A stretch of 18,238 nt of DNA from Devosia sp. (GCA_028290225.1 JAQGKH010000229.1:1-18238), one strand, 5' to 3'. Shown: positions 6,341 through 14,890, numbered from the stretch's first letter. Numbers and translations are program-made. Notes: generated from the sequence alone by a model not told the origin.

Positions 6341-7981
6341 ATGCCGCGCTTCAATTTCTGGGCCGTGGTGATGATTCTCACCTGGGTGCTGCTGTTCGTG
6401 CTGCTGTTCATCCCGGTCGGCTCGGTGCTGGTTTCCAGCCTTTTCGACCAGGAGGGCCAGCTTACGGGCGCCAACTACCTCCAGTTCTTGAGCGAGCCGC
6501 GCTTTCACAGGGCGTTCCTCAACACGCTGGTGGTCGGCTTTGGCGGCCTGTTTGGAGCCCTGCTGCTGGGCTCGATCATGGCCTTCTGCGTGTCGCGCTT
6601 TGTTATCCGGGGCGGCAAGTTCGTTTCGCTGCTGGCGATCCTGGCGCTGGTGTCCCCCCCCTTTATCGGCGCCTACTCCTGGATCGAGCTTTTCGGCGCT
6701 GGCGGGGTGGTGCGCGGCTTTCTGCGGGATTGGGGGATCAACATGCCACCCATCTATGGGGTGGGCGGCATCCTCATCGTCTTCTCGCTGAAATTCTATC
6801 CTTACGTCTACCTGATGGTGTCGGGCGCGCTCGGCAACGTCAATCGTTCACTCGAGGAGGCGGCCGAGGGGCTGGGCCTGACCCCTTGGCAGCGCACGAT
6901 GCAGATCTCGTTCCCGATGGTGTTCCCGGCCCTCACGGCCGGTGGCCTGCTCGCCCTGATCCACGCCATCGCCGACTTTGGCACTCCGCGCCTGCTGGGA
7001 CGCGGTTACAACGTGCTGGCCACTGAAGCCTTCACGCTTTATGCGGCCGAGGTGGGCTCCAACATGTCCATGGCCACCACGATCAGCGTCATCCTGATCC
7101 TGCTGTCGATGGTGTTCGTCATGCTGCAGCGCTACATGTCGCGCCGCAACGTCTACCACGGCAACATGATCAACAAGCCCATCCGCATCCAGCTCCGCGG
7201 ATGGCGCAATGTGCTGGCGCATGCTGCGGTGTATCTGATCGGGCTTTGCGGGGCGATGCCGGTGATCATTTCGGTGATCTACTCGTTCCGCAAGACCAAC
7301 GGCCCGGTGTTCCAGGATGGCTTTGCCCTGCAAAGCTATGAGCGCATCCTTTTCAACCTCGGGGACGTGGTCCGCAACTCGCTGACTTTTTCGGTCGCCG
7401 CCGTGGCCCTGATTGTGGTTGTCGGCACCGTTGTGGGGGTGCTGGTGGCACGCCGGACCACGTTCAATACATCGCTGCTCGACGGGGCCTTCATGGTGCC
7501 CTATGTGATGCCCGGCATCGTCATCGGCATCGCGTTTATTGCCGCGTTCAATACCGGCCCCATCGTGCTAACCGGCACGGCGGCCATCATCATCCTGTCG
7601 ATCTTTATCCGCCGCCTGCCTTACACCGTCCGCACCACTGCATCCTCGCTGCGCCAGATTTCGCCCAGCATGGAAGAAGCCGCTGTTTCGCTTGGCTACA
7701 GCCCGTTCCAGGCCTTTCTGCGCATCACCGTGCCCCTGATCGTGCCCGGCATCATCGCCGGCGGCATGCTGAGCTTTGTCACCGCGATCAACGAGCTTTC
7801 TTCCTCGCTCGTGCTTTATGTCGGCAGCACCATGACCATGCCGGTTCGCATCTACCTGCTGATCCTGGACGGCGATTTCGGTGTCGCAGCAGCGCTGTCC
7901 ACCGTCCTGCTGCTGCTCAGCGGCTGTGCGGTTTACCTGGCTTTCCGCTTCATGGGTCGCAACGAACAGGCGCTCCTATGA
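6341..7981 (+). CDS. ABC transporter permease 1, fused two-domain type
   Basis: The protein has 546 residues from ATG 6341. The frame is open further upstream, but this start lies just after the ATPase stop and has GGAGG about 8 bases before it. It contains about twelve hydrophobic segments in two homologous halves. Each half has an EAA loop that contacts the ATPase: EEAAEGLGLTPWQRT (172-186) and EEAAVSLGYSPFQAF (445-459). Each half also has the conserved SPPFIGAYSW-like or VPYVMPGIVIG segment. This duplicated form is typical of FbpB/AfuB/PhnU-type importers in alphaproteobacteria, where one polypeptide makes the whole channel. It is translated with ATPase 1, and its binding protein is probably the divergent SBP1. 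Confidence 0.9.
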   Translation: MPRFNFWAVVMILTWVLLFVLLFIPVGSVLVSSLFDQEGQLTGANYLQFLSEPRFHRAFLNTLVVGFGGLFGALLLGSIMAFCVSRFVIRGGKFVSLLAILALVSPPFIGAYSWIELFGAGGVVRGFLRDWGINMPPIYGVGGILIVFSLKFYPYVYLMVSGALGNVNRSLEEAAEGLGLTPWQRTMQISFPMVFPALTAGGLLALIHAIADFGTPRLLGRGYNVLATEAFTLYAAEVGSNMSMATTISVILILLSMVFVMLQRYMSRRNVYHGNMINKPIRIQLRGWRNVLAHAAVYLIGLCGAMPVIISVIYSFRKTNGPVFQDGFALQSYERILFNLGDVVRNSLTFSVAAVALIVVVGTVVGVLVARRTTFNTSLLDGAFMVPYVMPGIVIGIAFIAAFNTGPIVLTGTAAIIILSIFIRRLPYTVRTTASSLRQISPSMEEAAVSLGYSPFQAFLRITVPLIVPGIIAGGMLSFVTAINELSSSLVLYVGSTMTMPVRIYLLILDGDFGVAAALSTVLLLLSGCAVYLAFRFMGRNEQALL

Positions 7982-8032
7982 GGCAAGTCTCGACTTCATT
8001 TTACCGCACACAGAAAACCGGAGGAATAACCC

Positions 8033-9061
8033 ATGCCTAGTCTGAGCAAAACCACAGTTAAAGCCTTTTTGACCACCGCCATTTCGCTGGTTGCCCTTGC
8101 CAGCGCGCAGGCCCAGGAACTCACCGGCAGCACATTGGTGGTGTACACACCCAACGAAGAAGGCATGTTGCAAAGCCTGATCCCGGTGTTTGAAGACAGC
8201 ACCGGCGTTCAAGTCCAGCTGATCACCGCCGGAACGGGCGAACTTTACTCCCGCATCCGCAGCGAAGCGGGCAATCCGCAGGGTGACGTCATGTTCGGTG
8301 GCGGCGCGGCCCAGGCTGCGGTCAATATCGAACTCTGGCAGGAATACACCTCACCCGAGGATGCAGCCATGGTGGCAGCGGGCAAGAACACCACGGGCGC
8401 GTTTACCCCCTACCAGGCCGACGGCTCCAACCTTCTGGTCAATACCGAAGCTTTGGCCGAGGCTGGTATCCAGATCGCCAGCTATGCCGATCTGCTGCAA
8501 CCCGAACTCAAGGGCAAGATTGCCTTTGGCGATCCCACCGGCTCCTCCTCCGCCTTCGCCCAACTGACCAATATGCTCAAGGCTGTCGGCGGCGACTATG
8601 AATCCGACGCCGGCTGGAGTTATGTCGAAGCCCTCGTGGAACAGCTCGATGGCATCTCCATCGGCTCGTCCAGCCAGGTGGCGCAGGACGTTGCCAATGG
8701 CGAATACATCGTCGGCCTGACCTACGAACCCTTGTCGCTCAATTTCGTGCGGAGCGGGGCTGCGGTTGAAATCGTCTACCCATCTGAAGGCGCCGCTTTC
8801 CTGCCTGCAACTATCCAGATCATCAAGGGCGCACCAAACCAGGCCGCTGCCGAAGCCTTTATCGATTTCGTCATCTCCGAGCAGGGCCAGACCATCATCG
8901 CTGAACAAACCGCTGGCCGGCCCCTGCGCGAAGGTGTGGCCAAGCCTGGCCTGCCAGCTCTCGCCGACATCCCAACCGTGCAGGAAGATGGCGCCTACGT
9001 CGCAGCGCACCGGGAAGAAATCGTCGCCAAGTATCGGGCAATTCTTGAGGCCCGCTCTTGA
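8033..9061 (+). CDS. periplasmic solute-binding protein 2 of an FbpA/AfuA-like ABC importer
   Basis: The 342-residue protein has a signal peptide with likely cleavage after residue ~27 (ASAQAQ). The mature chain reads STLVVYTPNEEGMLQSLIPV, matching the same family and register as SBP1. Other family segments are DVMFGGGAA, KGKIAFGDPTGSSSAFAQL, SSSQVAQDVANGEYIVGLTYE and the late FIDFVISEQGQ. No Tyr-Tyr pair is present, which argues against ferric iron. GGAGG (8021-8025) precedes the ATG by 7 bases, and the gene starts 51 bp after permease 1. It is clearly diverged from SBP1, so the two systems may have different ligands or affinities. It is followed by its own ATPase and permease. Confidence 0.86.
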   Translation: MPSLSKTTVKAFLTTAISLVALASAQAQELTGSTLVVYTPNEEGMLQSLIPVFEDSTGVQVQLITAGTGELYSRIRSEAGNPQGDVMFGGGAAQAAVNIELWQEYTSPEDAAMVAAGKNTTGAFTPYQADGSNLLVNTEALAEAGIQIASYADLLQPELKGKIAFGDPTGSSSAFAQLTNMLKAVGGDYESDAGWSYVEALVEQLDGISIGSSSQVAQDVANGEYIVGLTYEPLSLNFVRSGAAVEIVYPSEGAAFLPATIQIIKGAPNQAAAEAFIDFVISEQGQTIIAEQTAGRPLREGVAKPGLPALADIPTVQEDGAYVAAHREEIVAKYRAILEARS

Positions 9062-9092
9062 TCGCGATGACGTTGACCACTGGAGAAGCGCT

Positions 9093-10178
9093 ATGACCCG
9101 CATAGCGCTTCAATCGCTCCGCAAGGAATATGCCGGGCAGGTGGCCATCCCCGATCTCAATCTGGCGATCGGCGATGGTGAGTTCTTCACCCTGCTCGGC
9201 CCGTCGGGGTGCGGCAAGACCACGCTGTTGCGCATGATTGCCGGCTTCAACTCCATCGAAGCGGGCACGATTTCGTTCGACGGCACGGTCATCAACGATC
9301 GCCCGCCCGCGCAACGCAACATCGGCATGGTGTTTCAGAACTACGCGCTGTTTCCGCAGATGTCGGCGGCCAAGAATGTTGGCTTTGGTCTGCAGACCCG
9401 CAAGATTTCGAAAGCCGAAAGCGAGCGGCGTGTCGAACAAGCCCTGGCATCGGTCCGCATGGCGCATCTCAAGGATCGCCTGCCAGGTCAGATGTCGGGT
9501 GGTCAGCAGCAGCGCGTTGCCCTGGCCCGCGCCCTGGTCATTGAACCGGCATTGCTGCTGATGGATGAGCCGCTGTCCAATCTCGATGCCAAGCTTCGCG
9601 TGGAGATGCGCGACACCATCCGCCAGGCGCAGCGCGAAGCAGGAATAACGACGGTTTATGTAACGCATGACCAGGAAGAGGCCATGGCGGTCTCCGATCG
9701 GATCGCGGTGATGAATCTGGGCGTGGTGCAACAGGTTGGCACACCCCCCCAAATCTATCGCCGTCCCGCCAACAGGTTCGTCGCCGAATTCATTGGCAAG
9801 ACCAATTTGCTCGAGCGCGACCTCCTTCGGCACGACGGGAAAGCCGTTATCGAACTCGGCAGTGGCTACACCCTCGACGTATCCGGGTTGCTCGGACCTG
9901 CCGCGAGTGGCCGAGTACAGGTCTCCGTGCGTCCCGAAGCCGTCAAGGCGGCCGCTTCGGGCCTTGCCGCCGAGGTGCTCGACGAAACATTCCTCGGCTC
10001 CCATTCCCAGGTGCGCGCGCGCCTCCAGAGCGGCGAAATCGTCGAGTTCCTCGAGTTCTCGCGCCGCTCCGCGCTGTGGAAAGGCGGCGAAACGGTGTTC
10101 CTTGAGATCGACCCGGAGCAGTTGACCTTTTTCGATGCCCAGAGTGGCGTCTCGATCATGCAGGAACCGCAAGATTGA
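9093..10178 (+). CDS. ABC transporter ATPase 2 (FbpC/PotA-like)
   Basis: The 361-residue protein starts at ATG 9093, which has TGGAGAAG just upstream. The frame is open about 300 bases further into the SBP2 gene, but that extension is only a shadow of SBP2. Walker A GPSGCGKTT (36-44), Q-loop Q82, signature MSGGQQQR (134-141), Walker B LLLMDEP (154-160) and H192 are all intact. A C-terminal TOBE-like domain contains VSVRPEAVKAA. The last codons overlap the TTG start of permease 2 by 4 nt. It is a paralogue of ATPase 1, with near-identical catalytic blocks but divergent C-terminal domains, consistent with an old duplication. Confidence 0.92.
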   Translation: MTRIALQSLRKEYAGQVAIPDLNLAIGDGEFFTLLGPSGCGKTTLLRMIAGFNSIEAGTISFDGTVINDRPPAQRNIGMVFQNYALFPQMSAAKNVGFGLQTRKISKAESERRVEQALASVRMAHLKDRLPGQMSGGQQQRVALARALVIEPALLLMDEPLSNLDAKLRVEMRDTIRQAQREAGITTVYVTHDQEEAMAVSDRIAVMNLGVVQQVGTPPQIYRRPANRFVAEFIGKTNLLERDLLRHDGKAVIELGSGYTLDVSGLLGPAASGRVQVSVRPEAVKAAASGLAAEVLDETFLGSHSQVRARLQSGEIVEFLEFSRRSALWKGGETVFLEIDPEQLTFFDAQSGVSIMQEPQD

Positions 10179-11824
10179 AGCTGGCTGGCAAACCTTTCGA
10201 CGGCTGGTCGTCGGTCGCTCTGGTCCTGACTGGCGGCTACTTGTTCATGGTAGTCTGGCCCCTGGTGGCTGTGCTGTTGAGCAGCGTGACCAATGCCCAG
10301 GGCTTTTCGCTCGATGGCTTCGCCACCTTTTTCTCATCCAGGCTCTACTACGGCACGCTGGTCAACAGCCTGATGGTCACCATCTGCGTAACGGTGCTGG
10401 CCTTCGTGATCGCGTTTCCCCTGGCCTATTTCATGACCATGTTCCGGATCCCGGGAAACCGCACCATTCAGGTGCTGATCCTGGCCTCGATGATGTCGCC
10501 GCCCTTTATCGGTGCATATTCATGGATCCTGCTGCTGGGCAACAATGGCATCATCACCCGGTGGCTCAAGGACACGGCGGGCTTGGAAGCCCCCAGCATC
10601 TACGGCTTTGCCGGCATCGTGCTGGTACTCACCCTGCAATTGGTGCCGTTGATCTTCACCTATCTGATGGGCGCCTGGCGCACCCTCGACGTATCCTTGC
10701 TCGAAGCGGCCGAAAGCATGGGCGTTACCGGTTGGCGACGCGCCCTCAAGGTCATCGCGCCGCTGCTCCTGCCAACCGTTCTGGGCGGTAGCCTGCTGGT
10801 CTTCGTGCGGGCTTTTGCCGACTTCGGCACGCCCATGCTGATCGGCCAGGGTTTCCGCACCATTCCGGTTCTCATCTACAGCTCCTTTGTGGGCGAAGTG
10901 AGTATCGACCGCAGCTTTGCAGCCGCCGTGGCTGTTATTGTCATTGCCGTGACACTGGGCGTGTTTCTGCTCCAGAAGTTCATCGTGGATCGCCGCACCT
11001 TCTCGATGACGGCGCTGCGCCCCATCGAGGCAACTCGCCTTTCGGGGTGGGGTGGCTGGCTGATCTACGCCTATGTCTATGGCTTCCTGACCCTGGCGCT
11101 GGCGCCGCTCCTCGTCGTGGTGGTCAGCTCCTTCCGCAACACGCTATACGGCCAGTTCGTCGCAGGATTCTCGTTGAAGAACTACGTCACGGCCCAACGC
11201 GACATCTGGCGCTACATTACCAATACCTTCAGCATCGGCATCACCGCGCTTATCCTGCTGGTCATTGTCGCGGTGCTGGTTTCCTACCTTACGGTACGGC
11301 GCAAAGGCGCCCTGACCGGTACTCTCGACACGATGACGATGGTCCCTTACGTCGTGCCCGGCCTGATCATCGGCATCGCCCTGATCACCGCGTTCAGCCA
11401 GCCGCCACTGGTGCTGACGGGAACTTTTGCCGTCATGGTACTGGCGCTGGCAATCCGCCGGCTACCTTACGCGGTCCGCTCCACGACTGCCTTGATGTAT
11501 CAGTTCAGTCCGAGCATCGAGGAAGCCGCTATAAGCCTGGGCGCATCCAAATCTCGCACCCTGGTGCAGGTGATCATACCGGCGCTGGCCCCTGGCATCC
11601 TGTCGGGAGCGGTTTTGAGCTGGGTGACGATCATCACCGAGCTGAGCACCACGCTGTTTCTTTACAATACCTCCACCCAAACCCTGTCGCTGGGCATCTA
11701 CGCCCAGGTTATCCGCGGCCAGCTCGGAACCGCCGCCGCGTTGTCGACTATCCTTTTGGTGCTGACCATGCTGTCGCTGGTTCTCCTCATGCGGATGCCG
11801 GGCGGCAAGGAGATCCGCGTTTGA
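10175..11824 (+). CDS. ABC transporter permease 2, fused two-domain type
   Basis: The protein has 549 residues. The start is taken as TTG 10175, which overlaps the ATPase 2 stop (TTGA) and has AGGAA (10162-10166) eight bases upstream. The next ATG in frame (residue 25) would cut into the first membrane helix. Two homologous halves each carry an EAA loop: EAAESMGVTGWRRAL (177-191) and EEAAISLGASKSRTL (449-463). The matching channel segments SPPFIGAYSWILL and VPYVVPGLIIG align with permease 1. It ends the rightward run and is followed by a strong hairpin at 11889-11919. Together with SBP2 and ATPase 2 it makes a complete importer. Confidence 0.9.
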   Translation: MKLAGKPFDGWSSVALVLTGGYLFMVVWPLVAVLLSSVTNAQGFSLDGFATFFSSRLYYGTLVNSLMVTICVTVLAFVIAFPLAYFMTMFRIPGNRTIQVLILASMMSPPFIGAYSWILLLGNNGIITRWLKDTAGLEAPSIYGFAGIVLVLTLQLVPLIFTYLMGAWRTLDVSLLEAAESMGVTGWRRALKVIAPLLLPTVLGGSLLVFVRAFADFGTPMLIGQGFRTIPVLIYSSFVGEVSIDRSFAAAVAVIVIAVTLGVFLLQKFIVDRRTFSMTALRPIEATRLSGWGGWLIYAYVYGFLTLALAPLLVVVVSSFRNTLYGQFVAGFSLKNYVTAQRDIWRYITNTFSIGITALILLVIVAVLVSYLTVRRKGALTGTLDTMTMVPYVVPGLIIGIALITAFSQPPLVLTGTFAVMVLALAIRRLPYAVRSTTALMYQFSPSIEEAAISLGASKSRTLVQVIIPALAPGILSGAVLSWVTIITELSTTLFLYNTSTQTLSLGIYAQVIRGQLGTAAALSTILLVLTMLSLVLLMRMPGGKEIRV

Positions 11825-11888
11825 TCAAAGCCCTGTCGTCACCTGGCCTGACGCTGACCGCCCAAAGGCTGTGACGGTTATCACCTGA

Positions 11889-11919
11889 CCCCCGGGGATG
11901 GCATGGTAATGCCCGGGGG
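11889..11919. terminator. strong GC hairpin between convergent operons, possible bidirectional terminator
   Basis: CCCCCGGG (11889-11896) and CCCGGGGG (11912-11919) form a perfect 8-bp all-GC stem with a 15-base loop. It sits 65 bases after the permease 2 stop and 37 bases beyond the stop of the convergent TauE/SafE gene, so it could serve both transcripts. No T-run follows on either strand, so it is not a classical intrinsic terminator. It may act as a Rho-assisted or mRNA-stabilising structure. Confidence 0.5.
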
Positions 11920-11955
11920 CTGCCCGCCCAAGACGCGTGTATTGGTTCATCCCCG

Positions 11956-12747
11956 TCAGATGAAGGTCGTGAAGGTTTCGACACCCATGAAGATGGCGAC
12001 GAGCATGATCATGGCCGCGAATCCAGTGTTCAGGAGGCCCTGCCGAGCTGCCAGCAATCCAGCAACCCTGGCGCCCAGGAGCCCGCCAACAACCCCGCCA
12101 CCAACAAACACCGCTGCCAGCGGCCAGTCGACCAGGCCGGAAAAGGCGTAGCTCAAGGCGGTTGTCAGGCCAAAGGCTGTAACCGCGACCAACGACGAGC
12201 CGACAGCGTTCAGAATGGGCATGCCGGTGGAAGCCACGAGTCCGGGGACGATCAAAAATCCACCGCCGATCCCAAAGAAGCCAGACAATGCGCCCGTCAG
12301 CCCACCATAACCGAGAACCTTGGGGGCTTTCTCGCGGTTGCAGGTTGCACCCGCCACGCCCGGGTTGCCGCGCGCACGGAACATCAGCATGCCGACAACT
12401 GCCATGAGGATGGCGAACAGGAACAGGAGCTTTTGCCCGTCCATCGCCTGGCCCAGCGTCGATCCGGCAAATGCCCCGGCGACACCCGCCACGGTGTACA
12501 TCAAGGCGCAGCGCCAGATGACATTGCCCCGGCGGGCATGGGTGACCAGGCTGGTCGCGGCATTGGCCGCAACCGCCAGGGCACTGGTTCCAATCGCGAC
12601 ATGAGCCCCGGGAACCCCAACGACATAAACCATCAGCGGCACGGCGAGGATGGACCCGCCCCCGCCAAACAAGCCAAGGGTAAGGCCCACCAAGCTACCG
12701 GAAAATGCACCGAGCAAATATTGCAGCGGTTCCAGGACCATGCTCAT
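11956..12747 (-). CDS. TauE/SafE family (TSUP) sulfite/organosulfonate exporter-like membrane protein
   Basis: The protein has 263 residues from ATG 12747. The frame opens earlier, but that would overlap the preceding gene. It has about eight hydrophobic helices in two repeats, each with the glycine-rich TSUP signature: GLTLGLFGGGGSILAVPLMV (21-40) and GALSGFFGIGGGFLIVPGLV (152-171). TSUP proteins export sulfite or sulfur-containing anions across the inner membrane. It is the last gene of the leftward BigR-type operon, starting 7 bases after the DUF442 gene. The likely role is removal of sulfite produced by the persulfide dioxygenase encoded upstream. The substrate is inferred from family and context. 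Confidence 0.85.
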   Translation of the reverse strand: MSMVLEPLQYLLGAFSGSLVGLTLGLFGGGGSILAVPLMVYVVGVPGAHVAIGTSALAVAANAATSLVTHARRGNVIWRCALMYTVAGVAGAFAGSTLGQAMDGQKLLFLFAILMAVVGMLMFRARGNPGVAGATCNREKAPKVLGYGGLTGALSGFFGIGGGFLIVPGLVASTGMPILNAVGSSLVAVTAFGLTTALSYAFSGLVDWPLAAVFVGGGVVGGLLGARVAGLLAARQGLLNTGFAAMIMLVAIFMGVETFTTFI

Positions 12748-12754
12748 CTTTCGA

Positions 12755-13078
12755 TCAAAGGGAGGCGGCGTAAAGGCTGCCGGCACGGCCACCGGAGCGG
12801 CAATAGCCCAGGATTGGCCCCTTGGTTTGGGCGCGCGCCTGTTCGAAGCGGATGAGCTGGCCCTGGGTCAGCTGACCTGACACCGGGATGTGGAACGCCT
12901 TAAGCCCGAACCGCTCCGCAACAGCTGCGATCTCGGCAAAGGCCGGCTGCCCCGCGTCTTCTCCGTCCGGTCGGGCGCAAATAATGCCTTTGTAGCCAGC
13001 CTCGGCGATGAGCCTGATGTCATCGGGTTGAAGCTGAGGGCTCTGAGCGAACTGGTCGTCGATCTTATGGATCGCCAT
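12755..13078 (-). CDS. DUF442/TIGR01244-type rhodanese-like sulfurtransferase or phosphatase-fold protein
   Basis: This 107-residue protein matches the DUF442 family. It starts with KIDDQFAQSPQLQPDDIRLIAEAGYKGII-type sequence (IDD and SPQ are family hallmarks) and ends with the catalytic loop GYCRSGGRAGS, with Cys93 and Arg98. In the classical Blh protein of Agrobacterium and Xylella, as I recall, a DUF442 domain is fused N-terminal to an ETHE1-like dioxygenase. Here the two are separate genes and the dioxygenase comes first. The presumed role is thiosulfate or persulfide sulfur transfer coupled to that enzyme. AAGGAG precedes the ATG and overlaps the end of the upstream gene, giving tight coupling. 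Confidence 0.82.
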   Translation of the reverse strand: MAIHKIDDQFAQSPQLQPDDIRLIAEAGYKGIICARPDGEDAGQPAFAEIAAVAERFGLKAFHIPVSGQLTQGQLIRFEQARAQTKGPILGYCRSGGRAGSLYAASL

Positions 13079-13084
13079 GGTGAA

Positions 13085-13999
13085 TTACTCCTTGGAGGTG
13101 CTTAGCCCGTTGATGGGCACTTTGAGGTAGGTCTTGCCATCATCGTCGGCTGGCGGCAGCCGCCCGGCCCGCATGTTCACCTGCAGGGACGGGATGATCA
13201 GCTTGGGCATGGCCAGCGTTCTGTCGCGCTCTTCGCGCATCCTCACAAATGCTTCTTGCGAGGTGCCATGGCCAACATGGATGTTGTGGCCGCGCTGCTC
13301 GGCAATGGTGGTTTCCCATTGAATGTCCCGGCCGTTCGGGCCGTAGTCGTGACACATGAAAAGGCGCATCTCGCCGGGCAGGGTCAGCAGCCGCTGGATC
13401 GACTGGTAAAGGGTGCGGGCATCGCCACCGGGGAAATCGGCGCGCGCCGAACCACCATCGGGCATGAACAGGGTGTCGCCCACAAAGGCGGCATTGCCGA
13501 TCACATGCACCATGTCTGCCGGCGTATGGCCAGGCGTGAACAGGGTGTGCGCTGTCATGGTCCCGATCTGATAGCTGTCGCCATCCTTGAAGAGCCGGTC
13601 AAACTGCGACCCGTCCCGCTGGAACTCGGTGCCTTCGTTGAAGATCTTGCCGAAGGTGTTCTGGACCACACAGATCTGGTCGCCAATGCCGAGCTTGCCG
13701 CCGAGCCGGGACTGGATATAGGGCGCAGCCGAGAGATGATCGGCATGCACATGGGTTTCGATCAACCATTCCAGCGTCCACCCATTATCCTGGATGTGCT
13801 GGATGATCTTGTTGGCCCCGTCATAGGCGATATGGCCCGAGGCGTAATCGAAGTCCATCACCGCATCGATAACGGCACAGGCGTTGGTGTTCGGGTCCTT
13901 GACGATATAGCTGATGGTGTTGGTGGGTTCATCGAAAAAGGCCACCACTTCCGGCTTGACCGCAAGGTCGGGGGTGAATGGGATCGGTTCACTGGACAT
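13085..13999 (-). CDS. blh: ETHE1/Blh-like persulfide dioxygenase (metallo-beta-lactamase fold)
   Basis: The protein has 304 residues from ATG 13999, which has AGGAGAG just upstream. The longer open frame lacks support. The metal site is intact: THVHADH (82-88, giving H83, H85, D87, H88), TPGHTP (H158), VGDTLF (D175) and CHDYG (H217). The C-terminal segment RDIQWETTIAEQRGHN is typical of Blh proteins. The known family reaction is oxygen-dependent oxidation of glutathione persulfide to sulfite in the cytoplasm. It lies between the YeeE/YedE pair and the DUF442 gene in the leftward operon, divergent from bigR. This fits sulfide detoxification: persulfide to sulfite here, then export by the TauE/SafE protein. 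Confidence 0.87.
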   Translation of the reverse strand: MSSEPIPFTPDLAVKPEVVAFFDEPTNTISYIVKDPNTNACAVIDAVMDFDYASGHIAYDGANKIIQHIQDNGWTLEWLIETHVHADHLSAAPYIQSRLGGKLGIGDQICVVQNTFGKIFNEGTEFQRDGSQFDRLFKDGDSYQIGTMTAHTLFTPGHTPADMVHVIGNAAFVGDTLFMPDGGSARADFPGGDARTLYQSIQRLLTLPGEMRLFMCHDYGPNGRDIQWETTIAEQRGHNIHVGHGTSQEAFVRMREERDRTLAMPKLIIPSLQVNMRAGRLPPADDDGKTYLKVPINGLSTSKE

Positions 14000-14024
14000 G
14001 GAACTCTCCTTTCCGGTTTGAAAA

Positions 14025-14462
14025 TCAGGCCAGTTCCTGGCGACGAACGAAAGCCATCTTGAGGCCATTGGCCAGCAGGATGCCCCCAATCATCGCGGCA
14101 ACAAAGACGGCGGGTCCGAGCTCGCCCGAACCGAGTGCCGGGATGGCGCCGCCAGGGCAGAACCCGGCTATGCCCCAACCCACGCCAAACAGGGCCGAAC
14201 CACCGATGAGCGGCAGGTCGAGGTCCCGCTTAGTCGGCAGGTGGAACATGCTGTCAAAAGCTGGTGCGGACCGCCGCAACACCAGCCGATAGCCCACAAG
14301 GGTCACACCCAGCGCCGAGCCCATGACAAGGAGCAGGCTCGGATCCCAGTTGCCCAGGACGTCAAAGAAGTTGAGGACCTTGGCAGGGTTCGCCATGCCC
14401 GAGATCACGATACCGGCTCCGAACACGAGGCCGATCGCAGCTGCGGAAAGAGTGCGGAGCAT
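14025..14462 (-). CDS. YeeE/YedE family membrane protein, second subunit
   Basis: This 145-residue protein starts at ATG 14462, sharing one base with the stop of the upstream YeeE/YedE gene (TGATG). It has about four hydrophobic segments. Conserved landmarks are GAGIVISGMANPAKVLNF near the N-terminus and the family loop GIAGFCPGGAIPALG (98-111) with Cys102. Half-length YeeE/YedE proteins usually occur in pairs that together equal one full-length transporter for thiosulfate or related sulfur compounds. It is in the BigR-type operon, so import or movement of sulfur species is likely. Confidence 0.84.
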   Translation of the reverse strand: MLRTLSAAAIGLVFGAGIVISGMANPAKVLNFFDVLGNWDPSLLLVMGSALGVTLVGYRLVLRRSAPAFDSMFHLPTKRDLDLPLIGGSALFGVGWGIAGFCPGGAIPALGSGELGPAVFVAAMIGGILLANGLKMAFVRRQELA

Positions 14463-14890
14463 CAAAAGCCTCCAAGGACGTGGCGAACCACAAAAACGGT
14501 GAGGAAGGTGGTGGCCATGAAGGTCAGAGTGGCCACCATGGAACGGGGTGAAAGGCGCGCTATGCCGCAAACGCCATGACCCGAGGTGCAACCGCCGCCA
14601 AAGGTGACACCCACGCCCACCAACAACCCGCCCAAGATGATGGCCCAGGGAGGCAGCTCGGCCTGCACCGGCATCGAGGCGCCCGTTAGCAGCACGATGA
14701 CGATGGGCGCGGCAACTGCACCGAGCAGGAAGGCCAGTCGCCAGCCCCAGTCCCCCTTGAACAAGACTACGCTCGTCAAAATGCCCGTCATACCCGCGAT
14801 GCGGCCGTGAAGCGCCATCAGGGCAACGGCCGCAATGCCGATCAGCGAGCCCCCAAGCAGCGCTTCCAATGGTGTGAATATGGTATCCAT
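14462..14890 (-). CDS. YeeE/YedE family membrane protein, first subunit
   Basis: This 142-residue protein is the first gene of the leftward operon. It begins with FTPLEALLGGSLIGIAAVAL and has the hallmark GVTFGGGCTSGHGVCGIARL loop (94-113) with Cys101 and Cys108. Such cysteines handle thiosulfate or persulfide sulfur in YeeE-type transporters. About four membrane helices are visible. Its stop overlaps the start of the partner subunit by one base, so the two are probably made in equal amounts. Transcription should start near 14948 from the promoter that overlaps the bigR promoter, leaving a leader of about 58 bases. Confidence 0.85.
   Translation of the reverse strand: MDTIFTPLEALLGGSLIGIAAVALMALHGRIAGMTGILTSVVLFKGDWGWRLAFLLGAVAAPIVIVLLTGASMPVQAELPPWAIILGGLLVGVGVTFGGGCTSGHGVCGIARLSPRSMVATLTFMATTFLTVFVVRHVLGGF

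Noticed and set aside
8766..9092. N-terminal extension of ATPase 2
   Set aside because: The extension is an out-of-frame reading of the SBP2 C-terminus; ATG 9093 has a good ribosome-binding site and the expected first strand.
8895..10172. 425-codon minus-strand frame opposite ATPase 2
   Set aside because: It is antisense to intact Walker A, signature and Walker B motifs; a GC-rich shadow frame.
5281..11824. Iron(III) transport role for the ABC systems
   Set aside because: The family name suggests it, but no Tyr-Tyr pair is seen in either binding protein and no iron-regulated motif or siderophore gene is present.
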